From Globisporangium splendens (lineage: Eukaryota > Oomycota > Peronosporomycetes > Pythiales > Pythiaceae): a stretch of 64,000 nucleotides of DNA. Shown here one piece after another: positions 44,901 through 51,751 of the stretch. The notes under the pieces are model-generated. The model had not been told where the DNA came from and made no database searches. It worked only from the letters and a program-made list of their open reading frames with translations. The number at the start of each line of letters is the position of its first letter. Position 1 is the stretch's first letter. The position numbers were made by a program, and so were the translations under genes. Location of the stretch: NCBI GenBank assembly GCA_006386115.1, contig VFIW01000054.1, forward strand, positions 69,610-133,609, in the 5' to 3' direction.

Positions 44901-45604
44901 CATCGAATGCGCATGTCGGCATGGAAACACAACGGGAAGAAGCCCGACCAGTTCCACATCGTGCGGAATGCATGCGGATGCAGTCGCACCAATCGATATG
45001 CAGTCTTCACGATGTGACGCAGGCGCGCATGCACACTCGCCTGCGCGTCTGCTGCCTGCAGCTTGCTCTGCGCTGCTGCGACGTTCACAAACTCAAAGAA
45101 GCACGGCGAGTCGAGAAAGTGCTGCTGCACGACATTGAGTGTCTGCGGGATGAACGTGAGCACGGTCGCGAGCGCCGCCGCTACCATTTCGCTGCGCTTC
45201 ATCGGGTCCACGCACAGCGCATATCCGCCGTCCGTCGTCTCTTCATATAATACAATCGATGGCTCCATGAGCCGCACAATCGCGTCCATCACGAATGGCC
45301 GCAAGTGCTTGAGCAGCGCGCCAATGAGCTCGTCGTGCACGAAGCACGACGCAACCGCTTGCAGCACGCTCGTGATCGCTGTGTCGTCGTGGGTCAGCGC
45401 ATTGTTGCCATCATGTTGCAGGAAGGCGGCGAGCACGTGCTGCAGCGCCGGGTGCTGCTGCAGACGCGCGCTGTCGGCCACCGCGTGGCGGAGTCCGCTC
45501 CACAGCCGATGGACGCTCAGCAGCTCGCACGCGTCCATACTGGAATGCTGGTAATTGTTGTGGTCGTTCGCGCGCACGTCGTCCTTGGGGATGGCGCTCT
45601 GCAT
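26963..45604 (-). CDS. MDN1: Midasin, giant AAA+ ATPase of pre-60S ribosome maturation
   Basis: A single uninterrupted frame of 6,213 residues. Midasin (Rea1) is a dynein-like remodeller that strips assembly factors from pre-60S particles in the nucleolus and nucleoplasm. Six AAA modules are visible by their P-loops: GSGGCGKT near 370, GETGCGKT near 716, GPTSAGKT near 1148, GETGCGKT near 1478, GSPGVGKT near 1920 and GPPASGKT near 2271. A long helical linker follows. Then comes an Asp/Glu-rich stretch (about 5240-5900), introduced by the typical LEMQNDFEGTMQDLPED motif. The C-terminal MIDAS domain (about 5995 on) has the metal-binding D-x-S-x-S in VAIDDSESM. The protein is longer than yeast (4,910) or human (about 5,600) midasin, partly through the acidic tract and linker inserts. 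The ATG at 45604 (MQSAIPKDD) is the first in frame; the open frame further upstream lacks ATG. Confidence 0.97.
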   Translation of the reverse strand: MQSAIPKDDVRANDHNNYQHSSMDACELLSVHRLWSGLRHAVADSARLQQHPALQHVLAAFLQHDGNNALTHDDTAITSVLQAVASCFVHDELIGALLKHLRPFVMDAIVRLMEPSIVLYEETTDGGYALCVDPMKRSEMVAAALATVLTFIPQTLNVVQQHFLDSPCFFEFVNVAAAQSKLQAADAQASVHARLRHIVKTAYRLVRLHPHAFRTMWNWSGFFPLCFHADMRIRWYAARTTAVVLQMSNAQRNAFVDGLNVGEDAAASGKQADVRAMEIDEYKHEVYQQETRIRMSVHEEEAPDASVASRTIPFHESLKNIFGVVVPTNKQHQPSEASPTHDALVPTTSTKRNLQSLAIALGLKRPILVAGSGGCGKTASIRELARLSGNGDMVELHLDDQIDSKTLLGSYVCTDIPGEFTWQPGALMTAVQEGRWVVIEDIDRAPFEVLAALMPLLETREMVIPGRGELLVAHSNFQIFGTTCHGHNMPKGFQESIWTNVDVLALHDDEIQEILQTRFAKIPRHLIAKIMTTYNLVSGNAGGLLAVPNTTAVALTHLWKETRRNYGRDFCLRDLLKWCKRIYSFCYSSSNTASTDNEYVTEDERLRILLEALDVFCAGIRDPNTRLRAAQAIASIWDVPDEKVRYVLEQSKPHVAFNQHEVAIGRVHLPTLSTHDQQQNHGASSSSSVVMTGHVLRLLEKLSAIVYTCEPALLIGETGCGKTTIIQHLAASLGQKLVVQNLNIQSDSSDLVGGFKPVEIHLLARPLYMSFVDLFSLTFSQKSNASFLNIIRIAFEHKDWKKMVKGMRKAIQMAASKLQPDDGDAAATKGVSSKAASPNVMQHKWEEFDAELVRFERQKEQVESHFAFAFVEGVLVKALRDGHWVLLDEINLASSDTLERISTLLEHETSAFSITERGDVEVIRPHPNFRIFGAMNPSTDVGKKDLPPSLRNRFTEIYVDECVSPSDLQMVVQHHLKEIAGAPVTETVGFYLEARKQAEERLSDGARHKPRYSLRTLSQALSITRILIQRGYGVERAMYEGFSSSFCTQLDMDSRAYLEKLIRGTFAKKMKSKDLARAPPRPGGKSMANEFVLVSSYWVRQGGYMDPRDDSLPDPVTNRKKFVLTKSVDENLRHLARSALIGKYPVLLQGPTSAGKTSLISYLAARIGQKCVRINNHEHTDIQEYLGSYVSDSNGKLAFKEGVLVEAVRNGWWIILDELNLAPSEVLEALNRLLDDNRELFLPETQETVKPHPKFMLFATQNPPGLYGGRKVLSRAFRNRFLEIQVDEVATSELQTILQERSFLPPSYCAILIDIMRQLQLIRQQSSVFAGKGGFITTRDLLRWAERRPATKQALAEEGYCLLAERLRKDEEKEVVKQVLEQKCNVKIDVNELYYRGTPRESNLLNENGEVEQETVWGTAEQFECVQQLIEQAINDADGGHVEGNAAGLEKISVTKSLRRLFSLVGRCLQHEEPVLLVGETGCGKTTVCQLYSLLLNQRLHILNCHQHTETSDFLGCLRPVRGKEKIAQQLQDALVEFLTSVTDDEEKKQEFAQMTNASVLLSAYERTRASVLKQLETADDGEDADMNEKESHSLSAQIDRIDNLKRRFQSIFEWCDGPLVESMKSGDLILVDEVNLAEDAVLERLNSVLEPSRGLLLAEKGGDQVEEITADPKWRIMATMNPGGDFGKRELSPALRNRFTEIWVPAISDLDDIATIIRDRLLGNNTRRPAPESTANALAPLCDPILQFVQKFNVLNGKLGGVGAVTLRDILSWIHFITSVMQQESASSSNMLPWIAFVQGAALSILDGLGLGSDSALNTAMRARDEAYTYLLELVPDDDAVVKAGVLASLNATKQAMDDRISNLNSADQRTFGIHPFVIPRGPDPTLKKPSFSLKAPTTMSNLYRVLRAMQVSRPIILEGSPGVGKTSLISALASASGHRLVRINLSEQTDISDLFGSDLPAASKQSDSSTADDSKNESSSSGMFEWCDGVFLRALKAGDWVLLDELNLASQSVLEGLNSCLDHRGTVYIPELDRAFECPPTFRVFAAQNPLRQGGGRKGLPKSFLNRFTRVFVETLHEQDLIHIASSMYPLLAATGATESTEMMVAPAASSVGNTKSLLEKMIAFNSTVHTDTMVACKYGRLGAPWEFNLRDVFRFCELLQQHQHSAATDEELQALRYFVNFIYVERMRSPRDRALISLRFEEFFGVKPMDLSNVPLRISETHVEIGNAFLKRRQALRVQRVSPPLFNFLLKPMEALAHCVNMNWPALLVGPPASGKTSAVRLLAALSGNTLHELGMSAGTDATELLGCFEQVDIGRKAREIKHKVAGIYEQITQALVLASSSHAKGGTKKQAQLMLKQVKQLSGTWWALCKRERDAQEGSGSGKRMQLTKGQLDDVLIDLLRNLLSSLQKAMATLSGASESGDYNDASALLASIQVLEQEIGQVVALSKSASISSSFEWVDGTLIQAMEKGEWILLDNVNFCSSSVLDRLNSLMETGGELLINECGVIDGKLRVIRPHPEFRIFLAMDAQFGEVSRAMRNRCVEISLLEEDEQRIDLIKVASASGIPGFALGRAFQSIHERVLESLASNPQGARFARINRRHLENWSQLASTEINRGIVPIVAIGDAFRRVYGNELLVQLGLEMEALSTFQSALAASATMPFKQRVFPTSMSTLELCQETETVMLKRDHAYVEYLFALSTLNADPTSDDVLLSCLASNTSLATATATTQEQCEHTWLASLDNRSGQLKTNVMYRAEFLDEAKTHLSSSDFLTTDSSDSSPLGLTLLPFALRRIVQVSVSSFGGASSSDRLLFTLEKVATLAQHSPALIHSSELVSRFVKSLLQNDVYVAIATQMRTLMEQLTSIIGEHKFAGAADKYPVYLSANDAVFQQVCSVVLAFMATNSDEKTRVEAIWGSILNAQEQLQILDGSEWLRFCEQEQYQSIDRALTTTSDKKKKRSHASANDNMDLTTYSVLQQSYAIHRYQTDRSNVGNELVFLVFPFFQSFDAFVASYVQPSDVDDASSHAKETSQLVKTALRDRFELSIQLRSSTFDWTHFLIHWQWTKKTMQRLGAHLDGGNARAKWTEPWHKVVDMVQRIQDMIEKLIGCGSKKDVLWKHGGHSLLPTSKELWNARYLLDRLTKTYMKGNAIFSPLMQQHAGNGDSSMDGVVDVLALLFGGVASMEVAMKTGRLDVSSLFFVDVAARKEILYALCAFSYLTQQHTNAKKSAANRGGSVDTKQQPHAKMAEELYKLPSMLLKKLREKQTEVTELISNKTLYLSEIEGGAENHVDLLSEEDSRIGKDAPILLFGMKESSMLMERLVQFQLSPLLEHALARRELHAISRLVHVVNQYQLGRLSNDDKDNEAQEQFLISVVHDVASVLDDLDALIDDLLTLGMRDPASFYAYQDIVWCGHKFINASGDANATTKQERQDLCVELDTFVGVVKSHLNAVLFGFHQFLRCNSFNHMDMISLDTFDTHKKLRQAGSKRGKRAATSEEEEQIHAVEGLPRLFQNVQSAVVLKSVAEVDLHESTCGTIEAQVRSLRLDKIKQYFTKNASSSQTSSHMVATARELLMELFVSTVLAFEATFKDKEQWTNVQQLLRSMDKDSGANHSSLLVALKHSSDETFASTIDEFVRPFLATLSTSKSSSVSESVSALSCGESFVLLGLWRFVLLVPASPVDPVTKPLVKKEMLLSRLAMLTLQNAVDSAIDRINPLPSAPESKALRAQEEFKTVYEDVMAVSAYAIQRYEPSTTNEELKPVVTSKFGEIFRDLLRFQKTIMPASKMLALLSTVRTPLTSQQKCHQVLRELDMFQQTSESFVAQLETKYGASFQDILEPISSAIFAVKEGVALLVWSIYGQLQEQTVKAQEKRELALSLVAFPSSVVVQNNDNSNNSVDPWRAIQKLLQTVGTKTTSLVFGGASQKRKSEIALLDVALAKLEFLFRETVLSRDVVLSSDAASALLGDAIQCSKALFDLFLVKWQEQQEREAEKRRAEEELFKYKVRTLEIESEDQLLEQEYREQFPDYSVNDFQAFLSPEQAAAASGAQDALASSMASAADADVMITDKTVQRLCEAHIKLYAASGCSKAQVTKSEIVHAFARAFSLAVMMRKTINTMESSKMETAIVGSGIFAASLVQFRLGTSSSDARSAVPSLHALNSDYLRGIDFHRDPFVKEVVLVARPLQDLMIKAQSLLALWPDHAILQQLVLIADRIRNFEISSPLARTLTGVELLLRKAQEWEAYAARQYSIASELGALSALVTRWRKLELYSWPHLLHVKERQHRLVAHKTWFSMYSLLTAQFEADQSDVIVPSEDVRSFFNVNGTKNELQWLHLNHLSEWVFVQPKVEELVKQIGSERHSEQQQKWMSELFSTLDAYVRSCSIGQYESRLLIIYSFCAQLFMEFWGVQAVSSDASGNANTAAAKKSTYALATMLYHLYRYYEQHLGYMGRQWSSLKAPIQRKLIEYVKICRWDEQTYYSLAESAEKSHRKLMKYVRDYDAVLTVPMQTIIDASTDNGISKEGGFVGIHATRAELDDVNDGVFVPKNDEKEEAENSGDVEVQEGEEGDVDMREVDEPKKKKVVAMKKEEEEVPPPRASVLLLVHDAQHPEIEQELSGSPLTAASAYLDKLPVLSKRISKYTHEKILARDVVTARQQPRELCEDLCETIFYRMHKLQHAKNMPKGSKKKALIDLLSELKAQGMSYHRAHLPAQQQQMELLFELDVPDVENCIQLDGLSDLVSADDGAVTGFTASGSRKKSKKDKRMGSKKKAKAAEVSAAESATAPKDSPLWLWQRADAYYYRFISQLTSLRFSALTSFSHDLSSSEVDRMNGYAENMLHGMLQQRQLLHAASLNHEAFIDGISRLERLKVFRASFLQQTQDSVTTLDLQTVLQRQTLQCESVLSLQKPMKELEIVVAQVLQAASSPLAVSMKQTFGLIFDRLNAISKSFAESNGLPMALGVPAISPQAARYGEDDTTTGELSSTTFANSRNRVYGLSPALPLSGSTASRENVVLPVAVDTLQANATRFAEIATYVADLSTSFAQVAPSLCFDDIIVALGRAIEQDQALQHNSVSRDDVAMDESDGDEEVTESVASFVRGYDKLVETVLVAIQDLTKLSQAKSADDDDESNDETLRNQLSRLTNAIKDSRVNFIASQFSELLSVLSKQYQQLARTSSPHWKDAFVSSLTLLERLEPSLLDVRAISRQLLVDVLVAHKSVTKLDFVLIRIFRNLYQHGFCRTEDKEGGEAGGDGKTRFQDDVDGTGMGEGEGKKDVSNEIEDEEQLLGLKGDQQEEPPEKPDQPEDTGLEMQNDFEGTMQDLPEDEKNEDDDKEDDDEEELDREMGDFDQDDENVVDEKMWGEDSDDDEDNIDKENEKFEEESKVEGQAIEDEIRGKDDKDDDDEKKEKDDDKSKKEDDSKQQPQADKQTDENEGSDGDDDEDGDDKDDQVNEDFEDKYEENHETDPQNRENGQEGEENEPKDEGDELPENMQLDNDDDGGDDGDDQGDDNEDMDKPEDDAAMEEDGDDSDGKDETSKDGEEPEVDKEEEDEPLDSAVQTGAGGLDDENEGAEEDEPDVQPEEQDDATPEDKSSSTVAGTQSKDGQDELEQNEDEEEKEDEDMNDPSRNDNDQDEQNESSSSAQKQSSGDDDNQEWKPMSQVSDANQKQQEKDEKRRNRKRNEPNPYRNPQDTQEHWKRRVEMIERGDDEEDKKDVGPDQKVKEDEAKEMTTAEFVDDDDTNMDDVEHALAAADENQVMNQNNSEEKDEENDDEKKDDEDANVDGATAMEVDEDEAASNEQDESTDEKKPPVRKDDFAERDHDVNDKMSDPESDENKRDKADDASRKDDVSMDLDDEEEHKEDKFPTTSTELSEFERKLDEDEDEEDMSPAPKLLTPDEVTGLRDELDQFIANWSRGDSALALRGSELWSKYIAITSASSQRLCEQLRLVLEPMLRAKLEGDFRTGKRINMRKVIPYIASQFRKDKIWMRRTRPSKRQYQVMVAIDDSESMADNHAGRLALEAMTTLCKGMTQLEVGEISVVKFGQDIQLLHAFDTPFTDDAGSRVIAQFGFQQKKTNMIQTLDAILQILETARSASTAASSNAGNVEFTQIVFLISDGRFDTDGRMRIKKLIETALERQQLIVLLVVDQNENQENSILETKSVTFTKGKVTMVPYLENYPFPYYVLLPNSALLPEILSDSLRQWFEMLQMTS

Positions 45605-46044
45605 TATCGGTGGATACCGCGCGCCTGCCCAGTCAAAGTGAGTGCGCTTTGAAACGTCATAAGAGTGTGGACGGCAACATAAGAGCAATTCAATGAATTG
45701 CGGAGACAGGAATGAATTGCTGCGCTAAACACCATAACCAACCAGCTCCACCACCTTTTGTTACTATATACACTCTCCAAAGCGATCGGAGTTGCTCAAT
45801 GCTTTATTGTATCGAGACTCGTTTGTGTGCACCTCTGGGAAATTGTATTGTGTCTGGAACGGTAGAGCACGAGCGTTTTTGGCTTGTCATGCGGTTTGAT
45901 GTGGCTTCAGGTTTGACTGGAGCGTAATTGCTGTTGCGCACCAATTGCGCCGCACTCGAAGAGCTCCGCAAGCGCGTCACGCAGCGCTTTCTCCACATAC
46001 ATATCCCCCACACATACATACACACACACACACACAGTACCGCC
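45605..46044. promoter_or_regulatory. Divergent promoter region shared by MDN1 and PWP1
   Basis: Only 440 bp separate the ATGs of these divergent genes, so both promoters must lie here. It holds A/T-rich stretches (TACTATATACAC at about 45763-45774) and a (CA)8 run (46021-46036) eight bases before the PWP1 ATG. Specific factor sites were not identified. Confidence 0.6.
46021..46036. repeat. (CA)8 microsatellite in the PWP1 5' UTR
   Basis: Eight uninterrupted CA units, preceded by an imperfect CATA-rich stretch from about 46010. It ends eight bases before the PWP1 start codon, so it would be in the 5' UTR. Confidence 0.85.
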
Positions 46045-47804
46045 ATGATTTCCGCGATCGCATGGGTGCCCAAGGGTGCGTCGCGACGCGTGCCCGAGAA
46101 GCTCAAGCTGACGGAGGCAGAGATGCAGATGATGCACCAGCTCGCGGCCGACGAAGCTGCTGAGGAGCGCGAGGAGATGGAAGCGGCCATGGCCGAAGTC
46201 GGACTCGATAGTGACGACGACGTCGAGAGCGGAGAGGACGCTGCTGCAGCGGACGATCCACAGAACGCCGGCACCGACCAGCACGGACTGCCGGCGTCGT
46301 TCAAGATGGACGAGTACGATGACGAAGACGACGACGTCGCGATCACCAACTTCATTGGCCGCGACGTGGCGTCCATGGAAGAACTCAACTCGGACGACAA
46401 CGACGAAGACGGCGACGACGCTGAGCCGCAAGAAGGCGACGATGAGGAAGATATGGAGGACAACGAGCCGATGATTGACGAAAACGACGACAACGACGAC
46501 GATGAGAACGACAAAGAAGACATCGAGATCTTGCCAACAGATGCCGTGATCCTGGTCGCGAGCACCGAAGAAGAGTTCAGCAATCTGGAAGTCCACGTGT
46601 ACGATGACGACAACGGATCGCTGTACATCCACCACGAAATCAACCTGCCGGCGTTCCCGTTGGCGCTCGCGTGGATGGACTGCGCTCCTGTGCCACTCGA
46701 CCCGTCGACTGGACCTGTGGATGGAAGTTTCGTTGCGATTGGTACGTTCAAGCCAGGTATTGAGATCTGGAACCTGGATGTGCTGGACGTGTTGGAGCCT
46801 TCAGCCACGCTCGGTGGCGAAGAGAGCGACGAGCTGCGCAACGTGGCCATGCCGAAGATGTCCAAGCGACGCAAGAACCAGCCTGTGACGCTCAAGCCAG
46901 GAAGCCACACGGACGCCGTCATGTCGCTCGACTGGAACAGCAGCCACCGCAACATGCTCGCGAGTGGGTCGGCCGATTCGACCGTCAAGGTCTGGGATAT
47001 CACGACCCAGACGTGCCTGTACACGATGAACCACCACACGAGCAAGGTACAAAGCGTGCGATGGAACCCTGCTGAGACCACGGTGCTGGCCAGTGCCGCG
47101 TTCGACCGCTCGATCGTGGTCCTGGACGGCCGTCAGCCGGACGCGTTCTCCAAGTTTGCGCTCAGTGCTGACGTCGAGAGCCTCACGTGGGCGCCACACA
47201 ACCCGAGCACGATCGTCGCGGCGACCGAAGATGGCGTCGTCGCGGGCTTCGACGTCCGCATGAACGGCTCGGCGCCGCTGTTCCGCTTCGACGCGCACGC
47301 CGGCGCAGTGTCTGCGATCTCGTTCTCGTCGCACATCCCAGGCATGTTCGCGACGGCGGGTGTGGACAAGACCGTCAAGATCTGGGACCTGTTGGACAAC
47401 AAGCCTGTGTGCATCACGTCCAAGGACATGAACGTGGTACGTTGAGCCTCGCTTTCTGTTTATTGGAGTTGATCTGTTGCACTAATGTGTGTGTTTGTGA
47501 CTTGCAGGGCGAGCTGTTTTCGATGTCGTTCTACCGCGACTCGCCTTACATGCTAGCGGTCGGCGGCTCCAAGGGCACGCTCGCGCTCTGGGATACGTCG
47601 GAGAACGAGGGTGTCGAGCGCCGCTTCGGCTCGCGCGCACAGGGCGTGGCGGCCAGCAGCAGCACGAGCGAGATTGCGTCGTCGTTCAAGAGCGCGTACG
47701 ACCTCGGCGAGGAGCTCGCACGACAGGAGGAGGAAGAGCGCAAGCAGAAGCAGCAGGCAGCAGGGGGCAAGAAGAAAGGTGGCAAAAGCAAGGGCAAGAA
47801 GTAA
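46045..47804 (+). CDS. PWP1: Periodic tryptophan protein 1 (WD40 ribosome-biogenesis factor)
   Basis: Two exons, 46045-47436 and 47508-47804 (71-bp intron, GTACGT...TTGCAG), phase 0, 562 residues. PWP1 is a nucleolar WD-repeat protein needed for rRNA production and pre-60S assembly. The start MISAIAWVPKGASRRVPEKL is the family's signature opening. Residues ~50-170 are strongly acidic (Asp/Glu runs). WD repeats follow, for example ALAWMDCAPVPLDP, GSADSTVKVWDITTQTCLYT and GVDKTVKIWDLLDNKPVCIT. The tail is Lys/Gly-rich (KKGGKSKGKK) and may bind RNA or localise the protein. It is slightly longer than the human protein (501), mostly in the acidic part. It shares its upstream region with MDN1. Confidence 0.95.
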
Positions 47805-47984
47805 AGAAAAAAACCCGAACCCACGTGCATAAACTATTTGTTGTTTTTTCTCTTAATCTATAGATGCGGTTTTCTTTCAATTGGGAGTTTATCACTTTTA
47901 AATCGACTTGATCCGGTTATTTTGTTTCTTTTGGATATAAGAGCAGTGTCACAGAGTTTTGATGTTGGTTATCTTGGAGTGCCT

Positions 47985-50339
47985 TCAAACAAAATTGGTT
48001 CTGTAGTTCTCATGCGAGTTTTTCGAGGTGATTTCACTGACAGAGACAGAGGAGGCTCGGGAGTTATTCTTTTCGCTGAGAGAGGAAGGGCGGGACTGCG
48101 GTGGGCCAGAACCACCAGGAAGCTTTCCTGCGAGGGCCGCTTTATGTTTCCGAAGCGCGTCCTCCTTCTTCTCGGCCTGGAGATTTAAATAGACCGACAA
48201 GAACGTGACGAAGATTGTCACGGCAGCCGTACCAAGCGCTGCGAACCACGGTGGGCCGTACGAATCGCGGACAGAGGTCGAACTGCCGCTACTTCCACTC
48301 TCGATTGCACTCATCGTGGTCGTGCATCGTGGACCAGTCCAAGAAGAACCCTTGCACTTGCATCGGTTGTTCACACAGGACCCCGTGATGACCTTGGTCT
48401 TGTTTTGCTCGATCGTGCAGTCGTCATTCATTCGGCAGGACGCTTTCCCCGAGACGTCGACGACCTTGTTGTCAGCATCTTGGTACGACTCGATGTTGTC
48501 CTGGATCCACTGCTTCGTTGGGTGGGTCTTTGGATCACACCCAACCGCCATCGTCGAATTCTTGGACGTGTCTTGGTACAGGCGAATGTAGTCGATCTTC
48601 AAGTACATCGGGAACGAGTCACAGATTCGGTTGGTCTCTTCGTTTGTTCCATCACCTCGACATGGTTTTCCAGGATTCGGGGGCTTCGTCTTCCATGTGC
48701 TGGACAGAGCTGCATTGAAGATCATGTACATTGGCTCTTCAATCATGATCTTCACGGGGTTGCTCTTCTTTGCATCCTGAGGAGGGTTCGTGATCGTGCT
48801 CGCTGGGATCTCGTAAACGGGTTGTCCCTCGAGCATCCATCGAATGTATCCGTTGTCTCCCATTACCCACTCTAATTGATAGACCAAGTAGTCGAGGTAC
48901 GCAGCCATGTGGATCGGCCAGTTCGCTGACAAGGCATCCATTCGATACTCGAAGACCTTGATCTTGTCACTCTGCGGCACATCCGTCTTCTCACACAAAG
49001 TGCTTGGGTTGCCAGGACTACACAGATACGCACCCGTGTAGCCGTTCATATACGGATAGCACGTGCCGTTAGAGTTAATGCCCCAGTACTGAGTCGTCGA
49101 CCCGTCGATGGGACTCACATCAGCGTTGGCATCTCTGGAACCAGGGCAGTTTGTCAGTGTACATGAGTTCTCCGTGATGCCTTTGTCCATGTTTGCCTTG
49201 ACGGTCTTGTAGTCCTGCTTGAGCTTGGCGTCTGGGGTGCAAAAGTTGTTGGCCGCGTACCTCATACCTTGGTACCAGGTCTTGTGGCCACGTTTTGCTT
49301 TGTAGTATGCCGTGGGCACATCGGGTGTATTGGCACCTTTAGTTTTGCACGAGCTCGTGTAGATGCACCCAGCGCTTGCGTCTTCCGTTGGATAGATGAT
49401 GCGGAAGTCTGGTGGCATTCCTGGTCCGATTTGCATCGATGTCGAGATTTCGTTGCCCGCGCCTTCGATAATATCGATTTCCGGAGCCCCACGTCCTTGG
49501 TGCGGATTCATACCCGAGCCTGGATTTGGGTCACACGCGCTGATGCGCTGGTTCGACGATAGAAACACATCGTCGTTGCACTCATTGTAAGAGAATGGCC
49601 AGATACGAGAGGTTGAGGCACTGAAAATGGCTCGGCCGAGGTTGCCCATCATCCAGATACCCGGCCACACTGGGTAGTACTGGAGAGCAGACACACGCGC
49701 GTTCTTGCCGTTTTTCACATCTGGATTTCCAGATTCACTGCTGACAACACCAGGCAATTGCACCCGCACCTCGGCCATCCCGCCTTGGAAGCAAAACTTG
49801 TTCCACGACTGCACCATACCTCCTCTGTAATGCTACACATGTCGTTAGTCAGTACGCGACAGCAAGAGTGCTAGCAAGTCAGATCACAAAAGTTGTGCAC
49901 TTACGAAATCAACGTTCTTGTACCCCGGTGGGTTCTGGTAGTCGTTCCACACCCGTATTTTGGTGACCTCGTCGATGGTCTTGATGTAGAAGTAGCACGT
50001 GCCATCGTCATCGCACGCCGTCGACGTCATGTTGTGCGAGTAAATTTCGAGCGCAGCATTCACGCCATCGGGTTTCTCGATCGACGTCCACATGTGGTCG
50101 TCTCCAGGTTTAAAAGATCGATTCGGAGTATTGAACTCGTCGCTCATCACGAGCTCCCACAAGTCGCCGCGGGAGCTCACGAAAGTCTGTCGGTCGTCGG
50201 GGGTCTCGGGGTCGACCCAAGTGCGGATCCCCGATTTGGTCTTGAAGTCTGCAGCGTACACTTGATTAAGTCGGCTACAACTAAATGCAGCGACGGCTAT
50301 TAGCATCAAACAACTCATTCTGAGACCAGGATACTGCAT
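47985..50339 (-). CDS. KRE6/SKN1-type beta-glucan synthesis-associated protein
   Basis: Two exons, 50339-49905 and 49832-47985 (72-bp intron), phase 0, 760 residues. KRE6/SKN1 proteins are GH16-like factors for beta-1,6-glucan assembly in cell walls. Residues 1-29 form a signal peptide (MQYPGLRMSCLMLIAVAAFS...). The GH16-like core carries GDLWELVMSDEFNTPNRSF, MVQSWNKFCFQGGMAEVRVQ, WPGIWMMGNLGRAIF and the catalytic-type EIDIIEG motif near 261-267. A Cys-rich EGF-like stretch (CRMNDDC, then NNRCKCKGSSWTGPRC) precedes one membrane span (~674-694) and a Ser/Lys-rich cytosolic tail. Type I topology is thus predicted, whereas fungal KRE6 is type II. An upstream in-frame GTG (50381) was passed over for the ATG at 50339, which opens directly on the signal peptide. 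Confidence 0.93.
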
Positions 50340-51751
50340 GTTGGCGTTGGGGCTTCTGTCTCCTTCGTTTGTCGAGTTCACTCGACGCGAACACTAGAGC
50401 GAAGAAGTTGCTGACAGCAGTTCTGTCCGAGGATCGATAAAAACGATTATGAATAGCTGGCTTCGAGGGAATGCTTTTGGCAACATTCTAAAACGCTGAG
50501 GACAAATGAGTCTGCTTCACAGCTGGGTTGCGAGCAGCAAAAAAAACAGCGCGACGATACAACTTTAGATGGCAGACTCCCTGTGGCTATCTGGTAACGG
50601 GAGATATACAGAACACTGTTGTCATGTGACAGAATTACGACCTGCAGACGGACTCATCCTGATCTTGATGGCAAGCCCATCCAAAGTTCCAGTAATCGCA
50701 CGCAGTTGCCCGTTTTTCTCGAGATCAATCGTCGACAGGATGTTGGTCACTCGGTGCAATCCACCTACGTTGTTTTTTTTCGTGGTTTTATAAAAATCCA
50801 GCTGTCATGACGACCATTAAATCGGGTTTTACACGTTTTTTTCGATGCCGATATGCACATCGCCGCAACCAGGATAATACATAGGAACAGACAAACTCGA
50901 GACTTAAAACGCTCATATAGAAATGACAAGACACCGTAGCAGAGCAGTATCGAGTGGCTGGCCTGATGCATATGAGTGGCGCTAGTAGCAGCACGTTCCA
51001 GCCAAGCAGTTGAGCACGACGAAATCAGGTGTTGCCTCCTGAACGAGGAACTTTTCGACATTGTGAGTTCATCCGCTCCTCCAACATTAGGAACTGACTG
51101 AAAAGACAACCCTGTTGAGGAGGTCGTGTTCACTCAGAGCAAATACGCCACATTCTACGATACCACGAGTGTCAATGAGATCGGGACAGATGGTGGTCAC
51201 CAGAGCTGCTGACACACACACAATAGAACTGCATTTTAGCAAAGTTGGGTTTATTCTAAATACTATTAGCCCAATAATTTGTTTGCGACTTTAGTACCGT
51301 GAACTGCATGAAAACACGTCGACGCTCCCACTTTGAACACCTCACCGTATTCTTAGCAATACCTGGATTGCGCCTTTCGTGACGACTGCTTTCGTGTGGA
51401 CTCATACCGTCCTGATGTTTCCTAACGCCAGATGTTCCACGTCTGAAGTCCGATATGATTAAGTTCGTTTTGCCGTCTTGCTTCTCAATCAACCCTTTTG
51501 TCGTGCCGAAGTCGAGAAAAAGGAATCGCCAAGTGGGATTTCTGCATCCTAACTGGTGAATTGCCAATCTATTTAGCAAAGCTTTATTGCTGTTTAAGGC
51601 GGAGCAAGGGAGCGAGATCTGCAGCTGCACTCAATCGCGGAGAAACAAAGTCCACAAGTGAGTTCTCTACCTGCCACTAACCACATTGACATCCACGTAC
51701 TTAGAGGCACAAGCATACTTGTCGATCGAGGCTTCTACAGGACACTCAGCC
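50340..51751. other. Intergenic region between the KRE6-like gene and the LINE cluster
   Basis: Left part is the KRE6-like promoter. The rest may include the 5' UTR of the first LINE copy, whose left border I cannot find. A minus-strand frame (51630-51256, non-ATG start) has fairly protein-like composition but no recognisable domain or start; it could be a remnant of another element. Confidence 0.4.

Noticed and set aside
45605..45688. 28-codon N-terminal extension of midasin
   Set aside because: Begins at TTG with no ATG; the first in-frame ATG is at 45604.
50340..50381. Longer start for the KRE6-like protein
   Set aside because: Begins at GTG; the ATG at 50339 opens straight onto a good signal peptide.
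51256..51630. 124-codon minus-strand frame with protein-like composition
   Set aside because: Non-ATG start, no recognised domain; could be a transposon remnant but nothing confirms it.
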